From contig DATGIN010000288.1 of NCBI GenBank assembly GCA_035295705.1, positions 1 through 10,129 on the forward strand: DNA of 10,129 bases, given 5' to 3'. This document shows positions 1-6,836 of this stretch, piece after piece (the first letter of the stretch is position 1; every line of letters begins with the position of its first letter). Source of the stretch: Poindextera sp035295705 (lineage in GTDB: Bacteria; Pseudomonadota; Alphaproteobacteria; Caulobacterales; Caulobacteraceae). Position numbers and translations under genes: made by a program. The notes beneath the pieces were generated by a model. It was not told where the DNA came from. It saw only the letters and a list, made by a program, of their open reading frames with translations, and did no database searches.

Positions 1-76
1 AGCGTTGCGCTCCGCCGTGCACCAGCCGGGTGGCGACGTCCCAGGCGGACGGGTCCTCGTGCGCGCTTTCGGCCAT
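1..76 (-). CDS. Partial N-terminus, probable O-succinylhomoserine sulfhydrylase (MetZ-like)
   Basis: The gene begins here on the minus strand and runs off the left edge, leaving about 25 residues. They read MAESAHEDPSAWDVATRLVH followed by GGAQR. The stretch ATRLVHGG resembles the N-terminus of Cys/Met-metabolism PLP enzymes, especially alphaproteobacterial O-succinylhomoserine sulfhydrylase. There it precedes the 'SxFGETSEAL' block, which would lie outside the window. If correct, the product makes homocysteine from O-succinylhomoserine and sulfide. An in-frame ATG at 88 would add four residues. Neither start has a clear Shine-Dalgarno sequence, and I preferred the MAES start on style alone. 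The PLP lysine is not visible. Cystathionine gamma-synthase or another family member is equally compatible, so the family is a moderate call and the exact enzyme a weak one. Confidence 0.45.
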   Translation of the reverse strand, partial: MAESAHEDPSAWDVATRLVHGGAQR

Positions 77-196
77 GCCGAGCGGCATGACCGCCGAACC
101 GCCGAAGGTCAAGGCCGGGCAAGGCTGGCGCAGGCGTCGCCGGGCGGCTAAGGATCGCGCCCTCCCCTCCCCCACGCACCGGAAAAAGCCCTGGCC

Positions 197-1315
197 TTGG
201 CGCAGCCTGGCATCGAACAGCTGACGGCGCTCCTTGCCCTCGCCTTCGGCCGCCCGGTGGGGATCGTCGCCACCGAGCGCCTGGCGCCTTGGTCGGCGAC
301 GCGCTGCGCGATCGAGGGCGACGGGGAGGTTCCCGCCTCTGTCGTGGTCAAATGGCTGCGCGACGATGCGCTCAGCGTGCGGATCGATCCCCGCCAGGTG
401 GCGACCGAGCGCGCGGCGCTCGAGTTCCTCGCCGAGATCGGCTTTCGAGCCGCCCCGCGCCTCCTCGCCGCCGACCTCGCCGCCGGCGTCCTGATCGTCG
501 AGGATCTGGCGCCGCGGACGCCGCTCGCCGACCAGCTCCGCGCTCGCGGGCCCGACGCGCTGGGCGCCGAGCTCGTCGCTTTCGGCCGCACCGTGGGCGA
601 GCTGGGCGCCGCCACGCGGGGGCTCAAGGCGCGCTACCAGGCGATTCGCGCGCGCTATGGCGACGTCGACCCCAGCGTGGGGCGCGAGCGCGGCCTTGGC
701 CCCTATTGGCCCGTCGCCAGGGAGCAGCTTGCGGCGCTCGGCCGGCCGCTCTCCACCGCGGCCGAGCGCGACCTTGCCGCGCTGACCGCCTCGATCCTCG
801 ATCCCGGCCCTTTCCTGGTCTTCAGCAACGGCGATCCGCACCCGAACAACTTCATGACCGACGGGCGGGACGGCCGGCTGATCGACTTCGAGTTCGCCGA
901 CTTCCGCCACGCCATGGTGTCTGCGGTGTGGATGCACGTGCCGGGGTCTGCCTGGATCACCGTTGCGCATCCCGGCGTGGTCGCCGTCGAGGCGGCCTTC
1001 CGCCGTGCGCTCGCCGCCGGCGTGCCCGAAGCGGAGGACGACGCGCTGTTCGGCGCCGGCCTCGCCGCCGCCTGCCTGGCGGAAGGACTGGAGCGCATCG
1101 GCCGCTTCTCGGTTCTGGACGCAAGGCCCGCCGGCGACAGCGGCCGCCTGCAGCGGGTGGCGACGCTGGAGGCGGCGGCGGCGGTGGCCCGCCGCCACCG
1201 GGTGCTTCCCGATCTGGCCGGCTGGATGGAAGAGACGGCGCGGTGGCTCCGCCGGCGTTGGCCGGACGCCGACGTCGATATCGCCGCCCTCCGGCCCTAC
1301 GCGCCGCGCGCCTAG
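197..1315 (+). CDS. APH/choline-kinase-fold phosphotransferase family protein
   Basis: This 372-residue protein has the layout of an aminoglycoside phosphotransferase-like kinase. The N-lobe has a VVVKWL strand with the presumed ATP lysine K52, an ERAALEFL helix with E71, and the hinge strand IVEDL at 100-104. The catalytic loop is SNGDPHPNN (210-218, D213 and N218), followed by LIDFEF (228-233) with the metal-binding D230. The C-terminal third is helical. The substrate cannot be read from sequence: the fold covers kinases for aminoglycosides, choline, homoserine and other small molecules. The histidine usual in the HGD loop is asparagine here (N211). Translation probably begins at TTG 197: the frame is open only from an upstream TAA at 149, no ATG or GTG lies between, and GGAAAAAG at 181 may be a weak ribosome site. 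The stop codon overlaps that of the convergent gene. Its link to the oxygenase genes next door is unproven. Confidence 0.82.
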   Translation: MAQPGIEQLTALLALAFGRPVGIVATERLAPWSATRCAIEGDGEVPASVVVKWLRDDALSVRIDPRQVATERAALEFLAEIGFRAAPRLLAADLAAGVLIVEDLAPRTPLADQLRARGPDALGAELVAFGRTVGELGAATRGLKARYQAIRARYGDVDPSVGRERGLGPYWPVAREQLAALGRPLSTAAERDLAALTASILDPGPFLVFSNGDPHPNNFMTDGRDGRLIDFEFADFRHAMVSAVWMHVPGSAWITVAHPGVVAVEAAFRRALAAGVPEAEDDALFGAGLAAACLAEGLERIGRFSVLDARPAGDSGRLQRVATLEAAAAVARRHRVLPDLAGWMEETARWLRRRWPDADVDIAALRPYAPRA

Positions 1316-2256
1316 CGGGCGGCTTCCAGCAGCGCCTCCGCCGCCGCCAGGTCCTGCACGACGTGGCCGAGCGACTTGTAGACGGTGATCTGCTCGTCCG
1401 ATTGCCGCCCCGGGATGGTCCCGTCGAGCACCTGGCCGATCTCGCCGGCCACGTGCTCGTCGCCGATCAGGCCCTTCTCCTTGGCGTTCAGGAACTCCGC
1501 GCCTTGCGCCAGCACGCCCTCGCGATAGTCGGCGATGAAGCGCGCGCGCAGCACGAGGTCGTCGTCCACCTCGACCGGACCCGGGCCCCCCGATCCGACC
1601 ACGTTCACGTGCGCGCCGGGGCGCACCCAGCGGCCGAGCAGCACCGGCTCGCGGGCGCTGGTGACGGTGCAGACGATGTCCGCTTCGGCCACGGCCGCCT
1701 CAGCGCTCGCATGGGCACGGACCGGAATCTCCAGCTCGTCCCGCATCCGGGCGGCGAAGGCGTCGGCGCGCTCCAGCGAGCGGCCCCAGACCTCGATGGA
1801 GTCCAGGGCGCGCACCCGCGAAATCGCCCGCGCGTGCGTCTTGGCCTGCTCGCCGTAGCCGAGGAGCGCCAGCCGCGAGGCGTCCGCCCGCGCGAGCGCA
1901 TCGGTGGCGACCGCGCTTGCGGCGGCCGTCCGGATGGCGGTGATCTCGCCGGCGTCGGCGACGCAGGACACCGCCCCCGACGCGGGATCGAACAGCACCA
2001 CGACCCCCTGGTGGGAAGGCAGCCCGCGGTCGAAGTTGCCGGGAAACACGCTGATCAGCTTGGCGCCGAAAACGCCGCGCTCGCTGAGCGCCCCGGGCAT
2101 GATCCCGAACGCCCCGCCGCCGCCGAGCGGAATGATGGAGCGCAGCAGCTGGCGGGTCTCGCCGCGCGAGAGCGCGATCATCGCCTTCCTCACCAGCGGG
2201 ATGCAGACCTCGTAGGTGAGGAGACGGGCGACGGTTTCACGGTCGATGACGAGCAT
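1312..2256 (-). CDS. Ornithine cyclodeaminase / mu-crystallin family protein
   Basis: This 314-residue protein matches the family in length and motif order. It has R39, the active-site lysine K66 in FGAKLISVFPGN, EITAIRTAAASAVA with R109, a Rossmann nucleotide loop LLGYGEQA (131-138) and the C-terminal SLGHVVQDLAAA (295-306). Family members use NAD(P) to cyclise ornithine, reduce ketimines or imino acids, or oxidise alanine. The acidic residue that ornithine cyclodeaminase uses for deamination is not evident: the block reads GSGGPGPVEVD (221-231). True ornithine cyclodeaminase activity is therefore doubtful, and an imine/ketimine reductase-like role is more plausible (inference). The gene follows the PhyH-like gene by 13 bases. 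Its ribosome site AGGAG overlaps that gene's TAG stop, ten bases before ATG, so the two are probably one transcript. The 3' end overlaps the convergent phosphotransferase by four bases. Confidence 0.88.
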   Translation of the reverse strand: MLVIDRETVARLLTYEVCIPLVRKAMIALSRGETRQLLRSIIPLGGGGAFGIMPGALSERGVFGAKLISVFPGNFDRGLPSHQGVVVLFDPASGAVSCVADAGEITAIRTAAASAVATDALARADASRLALLGYGEQAKTHARAISRVRALDSIEVWGRSLERADAFAARMRDELEIPVRAHASAEAAVAEADIVCTVTSAREPVLLGRWVRPGAHVNVVGSGGPGPVEVDDDLVLRARFIADYREGVLAQGAEFLNAKEKGLIGDEHVAGEIGQVLDGTIPGRQSDEQITVYKSLGHVVQDLAAAEALLEAAR

Positions 2257-2269
2257 CGGTCAGGCGCTC

Positions 2270-3220
2270 CTAAAGGACGGCTCGCCAGGGCGCGACGTCG
2301 AGCTTCGGATAGCGGGCGGCTGTGGCGGCCAGCGTGTCGGCGTCCCAGTAGGCGTGGCCGGGCGGCGGAAAACCCAGCGCCTCGAGCTGGCGAAGGCCGA
2401 GCGACTCGACCAGAGGGACCCAGCCCGGCGCGATGCCTTTGCGCGGCCACGGATTGCCGCCGATCCAGTCGGCGTCAGCGACCCGGTAGGCGAGGTTGAA
2501 GAAGAAGCGCCCTCCCCGCTCGATGCGCATCTCCGTGCCTCGGTGCACGACGTCGGCGCTGTAGACGAGCAGCGAGCCCCGCGGCCCGACAGCGCTCTGG
2601 GCGGCCGCCTCCCACGCGGCATGGCGCTCGCTCGAGACACGGGCGCGCGGGAACGCAAGGTCGATGAGCGGCGTATCGTCGGTGAGCGTGCGGCTGACGA
2701 TGCGGGTCGGGCCGTGCTCGGCCGTCACGTCACTCAAGAAGAGGAAGAGCTGGATCTGGCGGAAGCGGCCGTCGCGCCTGGGCGGCAGCATCACGTGGTT
2801 GGTGTAGTCGGCGTGGAACGGCTGGTCGTACTGGGTGACGCCCGAGTACTTGGCGAAGGTCTCCGCTTGGTAGAGGCGGACGTCGCGGGTGCGCAGCAGG
2901 TCTTCGGCCACCGCGATGATCGCCGGATGCAGCGGCAGCCGGTTGAGCGCCAGGTCTATGAACGGAAACTCCTTCAGGCCGGCGAACTGCAACGGCCGGA
3001 AGCGCGGGTCCTCGCCGCGGTTCGCCGGCGAGGCGGCCTCCGCCTGGAACGGGGCCGCCCGCGCGTCGCCGCCCGCATGAAACTGCTCGACGCTCGGATA
3101 GAGCTCGAAGAGGCCGGGCAGCGCCTCGCCGATCTCCGTCTCCGACAACAGCCGCTCGATCAGCACCCAGCCGTGCCGCTCGAAGTGCTCGACATGAGCC
3201 GCCGCGTGCCTCGGTTCCAT
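2270..3220 (-). CDS. Phytanoyl-CoA dioxygenase (PhyH) family Fe(II)/2-oxoglutarate oxygenase
   Basis: This 316-residue protein carries the facial triad of a non-haem Fe(II)/2-oxoglutarate oxygenase: FHADYTNH gives H136 and D138, and VVHRGTE gives H226. R238 in GGRFFFNLAYR is the likely 2-oxoglutarate carboxylate anchor. The phrase LSDVTAEHGPTRIVS (162-176) is the typical PhyH stretch between triad elements. The family hydroxylates diverse small molecules, coupled to conversion of 2-oxoglutarate to succinate and CO2. The substrate is not evident. The start at 3220 has AGGA about nine bases upstream and faces the Rieske oxygenase gene across 62 bases. It is the first gene of a two-gene minus-strand unit with the OCD-like gene. 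Nothing looks broken. Confidence 0.88.
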   Translation of the reverse strand: MEPRHAAAHVEHFERHGWVLIERLLSETEIGEALPGLFELYPSVEQFHAGGDARAAPFQAEAASPANRGEDPRFRPLQFAGLKEFPFIDLALNRLPLHPAIIAVAEDLLRTRDVRLYQAETFAKYSGVTQYDQPFHADYTNHVMLPPRRDGRFRQIQLFLFLSDVTAEHGPTRIVSRTLTDDTPLIDLAFPRARVSSERHAAWEAAAQSAVGPRGSLLVYSADVVHRGTEMRIERGGRFFFNLAYRVADADWIGGNPWPRKGIAPGWVPLVESLGLRQLEALGFPPPGHAYWDADTLAATAARYPKLDVAPWRAVL

Positions 3221-3282
3221 CCGGCCATCCTATCGGCCAAGCCGGCGCGCCGCGCTATAGGGTCGGGCGGGAGGCGAGAGCC
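3221..3282. promoter_or_regulatory. Divergent control region between PhyH-like and Rieske genes
   Basis: These 62 bases must hold the promoters for both divergent genes, unless one is read from farther away. On the plus strand TATAGG at 3256-3261 could be a -10 element, with no convincing -35 at the right distance. GGGAGG at 3269-3274, eight bases before the Rieske ATG, is a good ribosome site. A perfect 10-base palindrome CGGCGCGCCG lies at 3243-3252, but such palindromes arise easily in GC-rich DNA. The promoter assignments are tentative, while the ribosome site is clear. Confidence 0.4.
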
Positions 3283-4305
3283 ATGGCCAAGGACGGCGCG
3301 GCGTCGGCGGCGCTGACGCCTGCGGACTATCACACGGCCGAGGCGTTCGATCGCGAGCGGCGGACGCTGTTCGCGCGCGCCTGGACGCCGGTCTGCCGCG
3401 CGAGCGCGCTCGTCCCCGGCGCCCAGAGAGCGGCGATGGTCGGCGCCCAGCCGGTGCTGGTCACGCGCGACTTGGGCGGCGCGCTCCATGCGCTCTCCAA
3501 CGTCTGCCGTCACCGCGGCATGACGCTGGTCGAGGGCGAGGCGCACGCCGATGTCGTCCGCTGCCCCTACCATCTGTGGACCTATGGCCTGGATGGGGCG
3601 CTGCAGGCCGCGCCGTTCATGCAGGGGGTCGATCTGGGCGGCTGCGATCTGCCGCGCTACCGCGCCGCCGAGTGGGGCGGCTGGGTGTTCGTGAACCTGG
3701 ACCGCGGCGCGCCCTCGCTCGAGACCGAGCTTGCTCCCCTCTGCGAGGCCCTCGATCCCGACCGCATCGCCGGCCTCGAGGTCGGCTTCACGCTGACGTT
3801 CGAGCACGCCTGGAACTGGAAGGTGATGCTGGAGAACTTCGGGGAGTCCTACCACCACATTGGGACCCACGCCGGCACGCTGCAGCCGCTGTGGCCCGGA
3901 GGGCAGACAGATTCGTCCGTCTCGACCGATCGCTGGCTCGAGATCCGCCACCCCGAGCATCCGAGCGCCGGGACGCTGCGGGTCTTCGTGGTCTTCCCGC
4001 TGCTGCTGCTCGCGCTGACGCCCAGTGACGGCGCGGTGATTTGGTACCGGATGACGCCGACAGGGCCCGAGCGGATCGCGCTCGAGGTCGTTGGCCTTTA
4101 TCCGCCGGCGCTGGCGAGCGACGCCGAGCGGATGCAGAGCGCCAGGGCCAGCGTCTTCGCCGTGCACCAGGAGGACATGGCCGTCTGCGAACGCGTTCAG
4201 GCAGGCTTGCGCGCCCCCGACGCGGTGCTCGGGCCGCTTTCTCCGCTCGAAGCCGGGATCGCCCGCTTCCGCGAATGGGTCGGGCGGGAAGTCGCCCGGA
4301 CCTAG
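3283..4305 (+). CDS. Rieske [2Fe-2S] non-haem iron oxygenase, catalytic (alpha) subunit
   Basis: This 340-residue protein has the two-domain layout of ring-hydroxylating/Rieske oxygenase alpha subunits. The Rieske cluster ligands are C75 and H77 (CRH), then C94 and H97 (CPYH), in the standard spacing CxH-x16-CxxH. The C-terminal catalytic domain begins near NWKVMLEN (178-185). The mononuclear iron site is ESYHHIGTH, giving H191 and H196, with D298 in HQEDMAVCERVQ as likely third ligand. The residue bridging Rieske and iron sites in neighbouring subunits is E188 rather than the commoner Asp. Glu is reported there in quaternary-ammonium oxygenases such as carnitine monooxygenase CntA. That hints at an N-alkyl substrate rather than an arene, but is not proof. 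Electrons must come from a reductase, and none is encoded in the window. The start has GGGAGG eight bases upstream. The stop codon overlaps that of the convergent GlcG-like gene. Confidence 0.92.
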   Translation: MAKDGAASAALTPADYHTAEAFDRERRTLFARAWTPVCRASALVPGAQRAAMVGAQPVLVTRDLGGALHALSNVCRHRGMTLVEGEAHADVVRCPYHLWTYGLDGALQAAPFMQGVDLGGCDLPRYRAAEWGGWVFVNLDRGAPSLETELAPLCEALDPDRIAGLEVGFTLTFEHAWNWKVMLENFGESYHHIGTHAGTLQPLWPGGQTDSSVSTDRWLEIRHPEHPSAGTLRVFVVFPLLLLALTPSDGAVIWYRMTPTGPERIALEVVGLYPPALASDAERMQSARASVFAVHQEDMAVCERVQAGLRAPDAVLGPLSPLEAGIARFREWVGREVART

Positions 4306-4715
4306 GACCGGACCCCGCCGCGCTCGCCGATCAGCGCCGCGCCCGCCGCCGCGATCTTCTCGTCCACATCCGAGGTCGCCCCGGACACGCCGACGGCGCC
4401 GGCGCACCCGCCCTGGCTGACGATCGGCAGTCCGCCGCCAAGCGCGAGCACGTCGGTCGGCGGCAGGCGTCCCTCGGCCGCCATGCGCTCGAGGATGGTG
4501 GTGGAGAGGCCCAGCGCAGCGGCCGTCCGGGCCTTGCGGCTGGCGAGGTCGACGGCGTGCGGCTTCGCGCCGTCCAGCCGCTGCAGGTGCAGCAGCGCGC
4601 CGGCATCGTCCACGACCGCAATGGCGACCGGCGCGCCGTCGCGCTCGGCCGCGGCCCGGCAGGCGGCGGCGATCGCTTCGGCGTCCTTGAACTCGAGGGA
4701 GGGTTTCATCCGCAT
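4302..4715 (-). CDS. GlcG/HbpS family (haem-binding-like) protein
   Basis: This 137-residue protein matches the GlcG/HbpS family. It shows VVDDAGALLHLQRLDGA (35-51), the helix DLASRKARTAAALG (56-69), GGGLPI (93-98) and GAVGVSGATSDVDEKIAAAG (106-125). Members bind haem or accompany catabolic operons (GlcG with glycolate oxidation, the C-terminal domain of PduO). Their biochemical role is often unknown. I chose ATG 4715 because AGGAAG at 4728-4723 sits seven bases upstream. The frame is open to an ATG at 4784, but that would add an unconserved-looking 23 residues with no spaced ribosome site. It is cytoplasmic, with no signal peptide. Its end-to-end placement against the Rieske gene suggests, without proving, involvement in the same process. 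Confidence 0.85.
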   Translation of the reverse strand: MRMKPSLEFKDAEAIAAACRAAAERDGAPVAIAVVDDAGALLHLQRLDGAKPHAVDLASRKARTAAALGLSTTILERMAAEGRLPPTDVLALGGGLPIVSQGGCAGAVGVSGATSDVDEKIAAAGAALIGERGGVRS

Positions 4716-4865
4716 GCGCTCTCTTCCTTTCGAAGGCGGCGCCAGCGGCGCCACGAGCCGCAGCTGACCGGCGGCCCATGACATCCCTTTTTACCACGCC
4801 TTGGCTGGGCTGCGGTACTCCCACGTGCGATGCTTGGCGCTCGGACGGCGCCTCCGGGGGGAAGG

Positions 4866-5246
4866 ATGAAGCCGCTACTGATCGGCGCGGCGTTCGCGGC
4901 CGCGATGGCCCCGCGCGCGGGGGCGGCCGCCCCGCCGCCGGACGGATTCGCCGCGTTCTACAAGCTCTTCGCGGCGGCCGCCGCCAAAGACGACCAGAAG
5001 ACGCTCGCGAGCCTGACGGTGCTCAGCGCCGGCCTGGATCCGGACGTTCCGATCACCTTCGCCGGATTCCACGCTCACTACCTCACCGCCAAGGAGCGCC
5101 GCTGCCTTGCGACGGGCAAGCCCGAGCGCGCCATCGACGGGACCGGCGCCGCCACCTACTCGGTCTTCTGCGGCCACCTGATCTACGTCTTCTCGAAACC
5201 CAGCGCCGCGGGCTGGCGGCTGACCGACCTCAGCCCCGACGACTGA
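4866..5246 (+). CDS. Small exported protein of unknown function
   Basis: This 126-residue protein is not assigned to a family. Residues 1-22 look like a Sec signal peptide: K2, a hydrophobic core LLIGAAFAAAM, then an AGA-type cleavage region at about 18-22. That leaves a mature periplasmic protein of roughly 104 residues. The mature part begins PPPDGFAAFYKLF, has an Ala/Lys-rich helix (35-50), and contains only two cysteines, C80 and C102, which could form a disulphide. It ends GWRLTDLSPDD. I chose ATG 4866 because the G-run at 4856-4861 is close upstream and the signal peptide then begins correctly. An in-frame ATG at 4830 would put 12 residues in front of it. The gene stands alone, convergent with serA. 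Composition resembles its neighbours, so I believe it is real. Confidence 0.7.
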   Translation: MKPLLIGAAFAAAMAPRAGAAAPPPDGFAAFYKLFAAAAAKDDQKTLASLTVLSAGLDPDVPITFAGFHAHYLTAKERRCLATGKPERAIDGTGAATYSVFCGHLIYVFSKPSAAGWRLTDLSPDD

Positions 5247-5269
5247 GCCGCGCTCAGAACCTGAGCGCG
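5243..5269. terminator. Overlapping hairpins at the convergent 3' ends
   Basis: Two mutually exclusive perfect stem-loops cover the junction of the exported-protein gene and serA. The first has arms CTGAGC (5243-5248) and GCTCAG (5252-5257) around CGC, and includes both stop codons. The second has nine-base arms CGCGCTCAG (5249-5257) and CTGAGCGCG (5261-5269) around AAC. There is no T-run on either strand, so this is not a textbook intrinsic terminator. It may act as a bidirectional transcript 3' end or work with Rho. Confidence 0.4.
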
Positions 5270-6831
5270 CGCGCCTCCTTGACGTGCGGCAGCGCCTTGA
5301 CCTTGTCGATCAGCTCCGGATCGGGCGCGGAGTCGACGCCAACCAGCGCGATCGCGTCCTCGCCGGCGGCGCGCCGCCCGAGGTTGAAGGTCGCGATGTT
5401 CACCCCAGCGTCGCCGAGCAGCGCGCCGAGATGGCCGATGAAGCCCGGCTTGTCGAGGTTGTTGACGAACAGCATGGCCGGCCCGAACGGGGCGTCCAGC
5501 TCCATGCCCTTGACCTCGACCACCCGGGGCGCGCCGCCCACCAGCGTGCCGGCGAACGAGCGCTTGCCGAGCTCGGTCGTGACCGTGATCCGCATCAGGC
5601 TGTCGTAGACCGGCGAGTCGTCCTGGCGGGACTCCGAGATGGTGATGCCGCGCTCCTTCGCCATCGCCGGCGCCGAGACCATGTTCACGCCCGAGAGCAT
5701 CGGCGCGAGCAGCCCCGCAAGGCCGGCCGCGGTCAGCGGCTTGACGTTCAGCGCGGCCACGTCGCCCTCGTAGGCGATGTCGATGGCCTTCAGGCCCACG
5801 TCGACCATCTGCCCGGCGAAGGCGCCGAGCTTCTCGGCCAGCCCGATGTAAGGCGTCAGCTTCGGCGCCTCGTCGGCCGTGACCGAGGGGCTGTTGAGCG
5901 CGTTGGTCACCGCGCCGGTCAGCAGATAGTCGCTCATCTGCTCGGCGACCTGCAGCGCCACGTTCTCCTGCGCCTCCAGCGTCGAGGCGCCGAGGTGCGG
6001 GGTGGCGATGAAGTTCGGCGCGCCGAAGAGGACATTCGAGGTGGCCGGCTCCTCGACGAAGACGTCGAAGGCGGCGCCGCCGACGTGGCCCGAATCGAGG
6101 CCCTCGCGCAGCGCGGCCTCGTCGACCAGGCCGCCGCGCGCGCAGTTGATCACCAGCACGCCCTTGCGGGTCTTCTGAAGCGCCTCCTTGCTCAGGATGT
6201 TCCTGGTCTTGTCGGTGAGCGGCGTGTGCAGGGTGATGATGTCGGCCCGCGCCAAAAGCTCGTCCAGCTCGACCTTCTCCACCCCGAGCTCCACGGCCCG
6301 CTCGGGCGAGAGATAGGGGTCGTAGGCGGCCACCTTCATCTTCAAGCCGTTGGCGCGGTCGGCGACGATCGAGCCGATGTTGCCGCAGCCGATCAGGCCG
6401 AGGGTCTTGTGCGACAGCTCGACCCCCATGAAGCGGTTCTTCTCCCACTTCCCGGCCTGGGTGGACTGATCCGCCTGCGGCAGCTGCCGCGCCAGCGCGA
6501 ACATCAGCGCGATCGCGTGCTCGGCGGTCGTGATCGAGTTGCCGAACGGGGTGTTCATCACCACGATCCCGGCGGCGGTGGCGGCTGGGATGTCGACATT
6601 GTCGACGCCGATGCCGGCGCGGCCGATCACCTTCATCCGCTTGGCCGCGGCAAGCACGTCCTTGTCCACCTTGGTGGCGGATCGGATGGCGAGGCCGTCG
6701 TAGCCGCCGACGATGGCGATGAGCTCGTCCTTGGCGAGACCTGTCTTCACGTCGGCGTCGACGCCGCGGCTCTTGAAGATGTCGATCGCCGCCGGCGAGA
6801 GCTTGTCTGAGATGAGGACTTTCGGGGCCAT
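5254..6831 (-). CDS. serA: D-3-phosphoglycerate dehydrogenase
   Basis: SerA oxidises 3-phosphoglycerate to 3-phosphohydroxypyruvate with NAD+, the first step of the phosphorylated serine pathway. The 525-residue length is that of the long bacterial SerA type. The N-terminal substrate domain (1-100) starts KVLISDKLSP. The nucleotide domain has GLIGCGNIGS (145-154) with D171 as likely NAD ribose ligand. Catalytic residues are R232 (CARGGLVD), E261 (VEEPA) and H279 (TPHLGAST). An intervening allosteric substrate-binding-like domain covers about 317-445, and a C-terminal ACT domain about 453-525 (NLDKPGFIGHLGALLGDAGV). Long-type enzymes such as that of Mycobacterium use the last two in serine feedback, so inhibition by serine is plausible here. 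The start at 6831 lies five bases after the serC stop, and GGAGG inside the serC end is a somewhat distant ribosome site, consistent with coupled translation. Confidence 0.96.
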   Translation of the reverse strand: MAPKVLISDKLSPAAIDIFKSRGVDADVKTGLAKDELIAIVGGYDGLAIRSATKVDKDVLAAAKRMKVIGRAGIGVDNVDIPAATAAGIVVMNTPFGNSITTAEHAIALMFALARQLPQADQSTQAGKWEKNRFMGVELSHKTLGLIGCGNIGSIVADRANGLKMKVAAYDPYLSPERAVELGVEKVELDELLARADIITLHTPLTDKTRNILSKEALQKTRKGVLVINCARGGLVDEAALREGLDSGHVGGAAFDVFVEEPATSNVLFGAPNFIATPHLGASTLEAQENVALQVAEQMSDYLLTGAVTNALNSPSVTADEAPKLTPYIGLAEKLGAFAGQMVDVGLKAIDIAYEGDVAALNVKPLTAAGLAGLLAPMLSGVNMVSAPAMAKERGITISESRQDDSPVYDSLMRITVTTELGKRSFAGTLVGGAPRVVEVKGMELDAPFGPAMLFVNNLDKPGFIGHLGALLGDAGVNIATFNLGRRAAGEDAIALVGVDSAPDPELIDKVKALPHVKEARALRF

Positions 6832-6836
6832 GGCGC

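Noticed and set aside
89..196. SAM-II-type riboswitch upstream of the MetZ-like gene
   Set aside because: Such elements occur before alphaproteobacterial methionine genes, but I could not find the conserved SAM-II core sequence or its pseudoknot arms here.
289..2499. A 736-codon open frame on the plus strand
   Set aside because: It runs across the phosphotransferase in another frame and antisense to the OCD gene. It is dominated by Arg/Ala/Pro/Gly with no domain, a usual shadow in GC-rich DNA.
3243..3252. CGGCGCGCCG palindrome as an operator
   Set aside because: A short all-GC palindrome is readily expected in DNA of this composition. It is noted only as part of the divergent region.
4716..4784. 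Longer start for the GlcG-like gene at 4784
   Set aside because: It has no well-placed ribosome site, whereas ATG 4715 has AGGAAG seven bases upstream and gives a family-typical length.
3160..4824. A 554-codon open frame on the minus strand
   Set aside because: It lies antisense to the well-supported Rieske gene, has low-complexity Arg-rich composition and no recognisable motif.
5284..6810. A 508-codon open frame on the plus strand opposite serA
   Set aside because: It is entirely antisense to serA, which has full catalytic motifs, and has Arg/Asp/Gly/Val-rich shadow composition.
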